In this document: positions 59,488 through 64,000 of the stretch, piece by piece
How positions within the stretch are numbered: position 1 is the stretch's first letter
Layout: each line of letters opens with the position of its first letter
Source of the DNA: Diphasiastrum complanatum
Lineage: Eukaryota > Streptophyta > Lycopodiopsida > Lycopodiales > Lycopodiaceae
Direction: 5' to 3'
DNA: 64,000 nt
NCBI GenBank assembly: GCA_029204225.1
Contig: CM055101.1
Location: 35,035,683-35,099,682 of the forward strand
Notes under the pieces: model-generated
What the model was told of the DNA's origin: nothing
Databases searched by the model: none
Seen by the model: only the letters and a program-made list of their open reading frames with translations
Position numbers and translations under genes: made by a program

Positions 59488-60149
59488 TCTTCATAGTATC
59501 ACCGTAGAGGGCTACCATTGACTTTTTAGTCAAGGGGTATGCCTTCTAGCGTCTCCAATTGCACGACACCATTTGTAAAAATCTTCTGGATAACATAATG
59601 ACCTTGGCTATGGAATTTCAATTTGCCTGGATGGACTTTGGAAGATGTGTAAAGTAAACTTTATCACCATCGTGAATATCCTTGGTGCGGACATGACGAT
59701 CATGCCAGGCCTTGTCGTCATTTGTGGACTAACGCATGGTAGGATATAAGACGTGTTTCACATAGTTTTGTCCATGTGAAAAGTCAATTCTGAACTTGGC
59801 ATTGATAAGCATTATCATCACACAAGTCTTTGGCAAAAGCTAAAGTGATGCGTAAGGATGGAATCAAAAATTCCATTGGCATAACAGCCTCTTGGCCATA
59901 TACCAGCTCAAAACGTGTTTTCCAATCTATGGCTCGCTTTGACGTTGTACGATGGGCCCAGATAGCATAGAATAACTCCATTTCCCAGTCTGATCGACTG
60001 GTTTCTACTATCTTGGTTAAGATTTTACAAATTGTTTTATTTGTAGACTCAGCTAGTCCATTGCATTAAACTGTTGATGACTTCATTAAGGAAGTGAGAA
60101 CCTCGATAACTGACAAGCTCTATTGGACAACCAAATCTAGTTTGTCTTA
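59488..60149 (-). pseudogene. Ty3/gypsy integrase fragment (copy 2)
   Basis: Counterpart of 10250-10910 with the same Asp-to-Tyr change and stop; FELVYGQEAVMPMEF lies near 59920-59875. Confidence 0.75.
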
Positions 60150-60151
60150 AT

Positions 60152-60313
60152 TGCTAGAACAAAATGTGTTCTGTAATGTGCAGTCCCGTGTCTAGATTCC
60201 TGTAATAGCTTCCGCGCAAAAAAAAAAATTCAAAGACACGAAATCGTTCGCGAATACAAAAACAAAAACGAAATCAAAGACAAAGTTTCGCTTTCGCGAC
60301 ATGGTATCAGAGC
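60152..60313 (+). repeat. Copia-2 150-bp LTR (60152-60301) and PBS (60302-60313), copy 2
   Basis: Same TG...CA ends and the same TGGTATCAGAGC primer site as at 10913-11074. Confidence 0.7.
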
Positions 60314-60366
60314 AAACAGGTTATCACTACTGATATCCCAGAAGTGATTCTTCTAGACAACACAAT

Positions 60367-63164
60367 ATGGCTGCAACAATCCAGACAAGAGTAGCAATCA
60401 GCCTTGATGGCGCAAATTACAGAATCCGGAAATTCAAAATCAGAACGCTTCTGAAGGGCGAAGGCATCTGGTCGGTGACCGAGCTCTCAGAGGTGCAGCC
60501 TTCAGAGGGAGACCCGAGGAGAGCTGAATGGCCCAGAAAAGATGAGCGCGCAATGGCGATCATCATTTTGTCCATAAATGAAGATCTACTCATGCAGATT
60601 GAAGATTGCGAAAGCAGCCATGCAACGTGGGAAAGATTAAAACAGAAGTATGAAGTGAGGACCGCAGCTTCAGTCATGCACTTTCACAATCAGCTGCAAT
60701 CCATACGATGGGATGGCAACCAGTTGGATCAGCACATTGAGAAGATCATAACGATCTTCACTCAACTCGCTGCATCAAGACAAGAGCACCAGGTCCCAGC
60801 ACCACAGCAGCTGATATACTTCATGAAATCTCTACCGACGTCCTATCAGCCGCTGAGAATGCTCATACTGAGTCTACCAGATATGACATTCGACAAAGCA
60901 GTCAGTCTTGTCGTTGATGAGTGATTGATGAGAGACGAAGGAGAGGGAAGTAGTGATCAAGGGAATGCTCTCTTCATGAAAGAAGAGAAAAAGAACAAGA
61001 ACAAGCCGAGATTCGAGAAGACGAAGTCCTCGAATCAACAATCTTCTTCCTGTGATCACTGCCACAAACCAGGCCATACGGCCAACAAATGCTGGTTCAA
61101 TCCAACAATACCTTGCATGCACTGCAAGAAGAAGGGGCATTCTGCATATGATTGCAGATTCAATCCAAAAAGAAAGAACAAAGCTGAAAAGGCTAACGTT
61201 GTAGAGTCATCCAAGGATGCTGACAAAGGTGACAAAGCTTTCACAATACTCGATGAAGCTTCGACGAGCCATACTGAATACGACTACGGTGTAGTCATTT
61301 ATTCAGGAGCAACATCTCACATAATCTGCAACAAGAAGATCTTAATCAACTATCGTGAACTCGAAAATGACAGAGTAGTGATTCTATACGATGGGAACAG
61401 GCACGATGTTAAGGGCATCAGCACTCTACAGCTGCAAACACTGTCAGGCCAAGCCAAGCTACTAGGAGCACTCTATGTGCCCTTACTCAGAAAAGATCTG
61501 GTGTCTGTCTCCAAGATGGCAGATCTCAGCATTTGAGTTTTGTTCGATGGCAAAACCTACCGCATGATCGAGAAGATGACAAACAAGTTGCTGATGGTCG
61601 GATGCAGAGAAGGAAACCTCTACCAGGCCAAAATAATCAACAACACTGATAGCATATTAAATGCATCAAAAAATGAGGATCAACTCTGGCATAGAAGAAT
61701 GTATCATCTGAACATGCGGAGCCTGTACGACATGAACATAAAAGACATTGTCACAAGTCTCAAAATTTCAAGGCCCGAAACTGAGTTCTGCGAAGCCTGT
61801 CAGAAGGGCAAGCAACATCGGAATCCATTCACACATGAGGGAAGAAGAGCCAAGGAACTTCTTGAGCTCATCCACTCTGATGTCTGTGGACCGATGAAAA
61901 TGGATTCGCTCTCAGGTTCAAGATATTTTCTAACGTTCATAGATAATTACAGTCGGATGTCCGCGATCTACTACTTAAAGAAGAAATCCAAAGTGTTTGA
62001 TTCCTTCAAAAAGTTCATGGCATTTGCAGAGAGACACACAGATCCTCAGATCTGACAATGGAGGTGAATACAAAAGCATAGAATTATCAAGATTCTACGA
62101 AGAACAGGGGATAGAACACCAGTTTACTCCTACATACACACCAGAATACAACGGTGTGATAGAAAGAAGAAACCAAACGCTAGTCAAAGGAGCCAGATGC
62201 ATGAATTGGGCATCCTCAATTGCCAGGTGTATTGGGCTGAGGCAATAGCTGCAGCTGTACACTTGCAGAACAGATCTACAACGACATCGCTAGATAACAA
62301 GACACCATACGAGATGTGGACAGGCAAAAAGCCTGATCTGTCATATGTACGAGTGTTTGGATGTGCAGCATACAAGCACATTCCAAAAGAAAAAAGAAAC
62401 AAGCTCGATGAAAAATCTGAACAAACAATCATGGTCGGCTACTCGAATGGAACACAAGTGTACAGGCTCTACGATCCAACCACGAAAAAGGTTGTTTTGA
62501 ATAGAGATGTGAAGTTTGATGAGTCCACATTCCCTGGACTGAAAGACGAAAGAGTCCATGTGATCTTCACACTACTGCCCATTCAAGAGGGAGATCAAGG
62601 ACAGACATCAAATCAGAATGCAGAGCCCCAGACTCCAGAGCAGCAGGAAGAAGAGATCGACCCCACGAACAAGAAATATTCGAGCAGTGACGAAACGAAC
62701 CTCGAAGGTCAACAAGACAAAGAAGACCTCCAGACCGCTACTCTAACAATCTTCAGTGGGGCGAGGACACACAGTACGAATACTGCAGCTTCATTGAAGA
62801 GCCAACAACATACCAAGAAGCTATCCAGAGTCCAGAGGCTGAATTCTGGAAGCAGGCAATGTCAGAGGAGATCGAGTCGATGAGGCGAAATGAGGCATGG
62901 ACATTAGAGCCAATGCCAGAAAACAGAAAATTATTTGACTGCAAGTGAGTATACAAGAAGAAGATGAAATCAGATGGCACTATTGGCCGCTACAAAGCAA
63001 GGCTTGTCGCGAAGGGCTACACGCAGAGATATGGTGTTGATTATTTCGACACATATTCGCCCATGGTCAAGATGACAAGCATAAGGCTACTCCTTGCATA
63101 CGCCACACAACACAATCTGGAAATTCACCAGATTGATTGAAAACAGCCTTTCTCCATAAAGATC
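60367..63164 (+). pseudogene. Copia-2 gag-protease-integrase-RT, 3'-truncated (copy 2)
   Basis: Same order, double zinc knuckle (61050-61165), YSG protease lesion and frameshifts as at 11128-13925. It differs at 60736 (Val to Ile), 60988 (silent) and 62160 (Val to Ile in NGVIERRNQT). RT ends at the same break point. Confidence 0.88.
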
Positions 63165-64000
63165 TAGAGGACGATTATGAATGAAATTCAATCTAGATTA
63201 ACCATGGGATTTAGGGATAGAATGAATAAATCCAACATATACCACCAAAGTTTCCAAGGCTATACCACCAACATATACATCACCAGTCTGTGCTGGAAAG
63301 CCTTCCGTCGTTGACCAACCTCATGCCCATTTTTCAGGCTATATTTTTTGAAAACGCTACAAAGTAGAGCTGGAAAGCCTCCGCTTAATTTTTAACATAT
63401 GTTTGATCCTTGAAGAGCAAAAATACTTAACTAATAAATGAATTCATGGTTCACTCGGCAACACTACATTGAAGTTAGATTCTTTATTGCATTTTACATG
63501 TGTTTTGTCTTAAAATACTCTATGATTCATTTATTATACTCTTTGTTCTATACCTTTCAATTGTGAAAGGCTTCTTGCTAACTTTCTTAGATAAATGAAA
63601 GATATAGATAAATTTATTGTTCATGTGCATGCTTGCATAAACATGAACAAAACACACGCAAGAATGAATAAAACATTATATATGCATTGTCTCTTACAAC
63701 CATATGATTAATGTGTGACGTTATAGACTCTTTCAATTGTGAACTACTTCTTGTTGATCTCTATTATAAAATAACGTGATCATGGATTTCTTGATATTTA
63801 CGTGCATGCAAATATAAAGAGTGAACACGAAAGAAACTTGCATAAATGCCACTAGTACATTCATATCATTTTTCCACGCGTTCATAATAGCCAATGGTTC
63901 ATTCATCTTGCCTTTGCCAAGCATGCAGAAATTGAAAGTTGTTGTCATGAAAGCTTTCATATTGTACTCTTTCCAACCATACATAACAAAATGATATCTT
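63165..64000. other. Noncoding AT-rich end of the duplication
   Basis: Counterpart of 13926-14761; nothing recognisable apart from the MGFRDRMNKSNIYHQ fragment near 63205-63250. Confidence 0.5.

Larger units (their letters stand above)
54377..64000 (+). repeat. Large direct duplication, copy 2 (continues beyond window)
   Basis: Near-identical to 5134-14761. Differences from copy 1 include T/C at 5159/54402, C/T at 6832/56075, C/G at 6903/56146, A/G at 7280/56523, loss of 5 bases near 56893, A/G at 9617/58855, and C/G at 14422/63661. The left junction cuts the H3-Ulp1 gene. Confidence 0.95.

Overview
The window is repeat-dominated nuclear DNA of a land plant. This rests on one intact, seven-intron, secreted GH9 endoglucanase of plant type, many Ty1/copia and Ty3/gypsy LTR retrotransposon remnants, primer-binding sites complementary to plant initiator-Met tRNA (TGGTATCAGAGC), and GT-AG introns. 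The species cannot be named from sequence alone. Almost every coding region except the endoglucanase is a pseudogene.

Layout. 0-5.4 kb: gypsy protease fragment, copia RT/RNase H fragment and an unrecognised coiled-coil gene, all on the minus strand. 5.13-14.76 kb: a composite block (copia-1 pol, unknown noncoding DNA, inverted gypsy integrase, 150-bp LTR, copia-2 gag-pro-int-RT) that recurs in direct orientation, almost identical, at 54.38-64.0 kb and continues past the window end. A diverged, rearranged, inverted copy lies at 38.7-46.24 kb. 15.28-18.29 kb: the GH9 gene (minus). 19.2-26.6 kb: copia relic, microsatellite, LTR and leader sequence. 26.6-33.1 kb: the most unusual stretch (below). 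34-38.7 kb: gypsy LTR and leader remnants, and a gypsy Gag read in frame into copia RT/RNase H. 46.9-50.9 kb: copia pol-LTR-PBS-gag on the minus strand. 51.35-54.38 kb: second copy of the unusual system.

The candidate new system is a decayed multicopy family that joins a histone H3-like fold to a Ulp1/C48-type cysteine protease. It is placed tail-to-tail with a second conserved gene of unknown function. Two loci (A, 26.6-29.1 kb; B, 51.35-54.38 kb) share exon structure and all three parts; they differ by one block inversion. A third locus (C, 32.4-33.1 kb) encodes an H3-like fold whose N-terminus is the canonical H3 tail MARTKQT. Beside it lies a different gene, X2, whose homologue sits at 46.9-47.3 kb. 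Most premature stops in these loci look like C-to-T changes, as expected from decay of methylated DNA. Whether this is a mobile element with a captured histone or an amplified host gene is not decided by this window.

The GH9 gene is the only one expected to make a working protein: a secreted cell-wall beta-1,4-glucanase.
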